From: MADRE2 sp964397015
GTDB taxonomy: Bacteria; Desulfobacterota; Desulfobacteria; Desulfobacterales; Desulfobacteraceae
Direction: 5' to 3'
DNA: 6,801 nt
NCBI GenBank assembly: GCA_964397015.1
Contig: CAYNHL010000164.1
Coordinates: 1 to 6,801, forward strand
The notes beneath the pieces are model-generated. The model saw only the letters and a list, made by a program, of their open reading frames with translations, was not told the DNA's origin and made no database searches. The number at the start of each line of letters is the position of its first letter. The stretch's first letter is position 1. Shown piece after piece: positions 6,158 to 6,801 of the stretch. Position numbers and translations under genes: made by a program.

Positions 6158-6622
6158 ATGCAGAACAAAAAACCATCCAACAAGGTCACGCTCAATATAG
6201 CAGGCTATCATCTTATCCGACTGGTAATGGCCGGTGTGTTTGTCTATGCCAGTGTTGACAAAATCATCCACCCTGATCTTTTTGCCGAAACCGTATACAA
6301 CTACCAGGTGCTTCCCGGATACCTGGTCAATCTGACCGCCCTGATACTGCCCTGGCTCGAGCTGATCATCGGAGTACTTCTGCTGGCCAACCGCTGTATG
6401 GCCGGAGCATCAACTCTGGCCGCAGGTTTGATGACAGTTTTTCTGGGAACGATTATCTTCAACCTTGCCCGGGGCCTGGATATCAGCTGTGGCTGCTTTT
6501 CCACGGCTAAAGACAGTTCTCCAATCAGCATGGCTACCATGACACGGGATATCGTGTTTTTAGTCCTGTCCCTGTGCCTGGCCGGGCTGGTTTTTATTAA
6601 CAACACCCGCAAGAACCTTTAA
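6158..6622 (+). CDS. MauE/DoxX-family membrane protein with a Cys-Gly-Cys motif
   Basis: The 154-residue protein has four predicted membrane segments (about 17-37, 56-77, 82-104, 126-148). Family landmarks are YASVDKIIHPDLFAETVYNY (30-49), LPWLELIIGVLLL (64-76) and SCGCF (110-114). MauE was named for methylamine dehydrogenase maturation, where it is linked to disulfide formation; DoxX relatives act in thiosulfate or quinone redox. With the basic N-terminus inside, Cys111 and Cys113 fall after the third segment on the periplasmic face, and the basic C-terminal tail (RKNL) returns to the cytoplasm. It could pass electrons between the rhodanese or thioredoxin and the membrane; this is an inference. 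CGGAGG at 6148-6153 precedes the ATG, 15 bases after the rhodanese stop. Confidence 0.85.
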   Translation: MQNKKPSNKVTLNIAGYHLIRLVMAGVFVYASVDKIIHPDLFAETVYNYQVLPGYLVNLTALILPWLELIIGVLLLANRCMAGASTLAAGLMTVFLGTIIFNLARGLDISCGCFSTAKDSSPISMATMTRDIVFLVLSLCLAGLVFINNTRKNL

Positions 6623-6649
6623 AACAAGTTTTTGTCGATTAGGACCGGC

Positions 6650-6801
6650 ATGTATTTTTCAACCGCAGACATAGAAGTTGCATTATGGGTGCCTCCAATA
6701 GTGGCGTTCATTGTATCATTTTTCACCTCCATGGGCGGTATATCAGGTGCATTCCTGCTGCTGCCTTTCCAGATGTCATTTCTGGGCTACACCCATCCAT
6801 C
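6650..6801 (+). CDS. TauE/SafE-family (sulfite exporter-like) permease, N-terminal fragment
   Basis: The frame runs from the ATG at 6650 to the window edge (50 codons plus two bases), so most of the protein is missing. AGGA at 6641-6644 lies five bases before the ATG. After a short polar start, a membrane segment (about 12-27) is followed by SMGGISGAFLLLPFQ, the glycine-rich first repeat motif of the TauE/SafE family (PF01925), and then a second hydrophobic stretch. Family members are proposed exporters of sulfite, sulfoacetate or other organosulfur anions. The 27-base gap from the MauE-like gene suggests it belongs to the same operon, which then continues past the window. Substrate unknown. 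Confidence 0.8.
   Translation, partial: MYFSTADIEVALWVPPIVAFIVSFFTSMGGISGAFLLLPFQMSFLGYTHP

Noticed and set aside
2877..6622. Possible selenocysteine (in-frame TGA) versions of the redox proteins
   Set aside because: Some anaerobes use selenocysteine in related thiol or metal-handling gene sets. Here every active site is plain cysteine (CSC, CPKC, CVPC, SPC, YC, CGC), and no frame is interrupted by TGA.

Overview
The window looks like chromosomal DNA from a Gram-negative, probably anaerobic bacterium. Sulfate-reducing Desulfobacterota are my best guess, from moderate GC content, strong AGGAG-type ribosome binding sites, a lipoprotein with a formylglycine-generating-enzyme-like fold, and a CcdA/thioredoxin/rhodanese/permease gene set of a kind I associate with that group. 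The taxonomic call is an inference. No mobile element, RNA gene or CRISPR array is visible.

Left part (1-2355) holds two divergent envelope-protein genes. On the minus strand (1-1141, C-terminus cut by the window edge) is a secreted multi-domain protein with a signal peptide, an Ig-like region, a carboxypeptidase-regulatory-like beta domain and a YfaP/DUF2135-type domain. On the plus strand (1531-2355) is a predicted lipoprotein with a complete SUMF1/FGE-sulfatase fold, in which one of the two FGE active-site cysteines is replaced. The 389-base gap between them carries a sigma-70-like promoter candidate for each gene and an inverted repeat in the plus-strand leader.

Right part (2352-6801) is one apparent operon of eight plus-strand genes with short gaps: ArsR-family repressor, ArsP/DUF318-type permease, 77-residue CPxC redox protein, membrane-tethered thioredoxin, CcdA-type electron-transfer membrane protein, membrane-anchored rhodanese, MauE/DoxX-type membrane protein, and the start of a TauE/SafE-type exporter that runs off the window. 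A near-consensus promoter (TTGACA, 17 bases, TATATT) begins inside the stop codon of the lipoprotein gene. An imperfect palindrome covers its -10 box and start site, as expected for an autoregulating ArsR repressor.

Together the operon reads as a metalloid- or thiol-responsive export and redox module. A cytoplasmic Cys-based sensor controls two transporters. CcdA can carry electrons from the cytoplasm to periplasmic thiols, namely the thioredoxin, the rhodanese (two Cys in and next to its active loop) and the Cys-Gly-Cys motif of the MauE protein. A small cytoplasmic CPxC protein sits next to the permease gene. The substrate cannot be read from sequence; arsenic or organoarsenic compounds, other thiophilic metals, and sulfane sulfur/persulfide are all possible.
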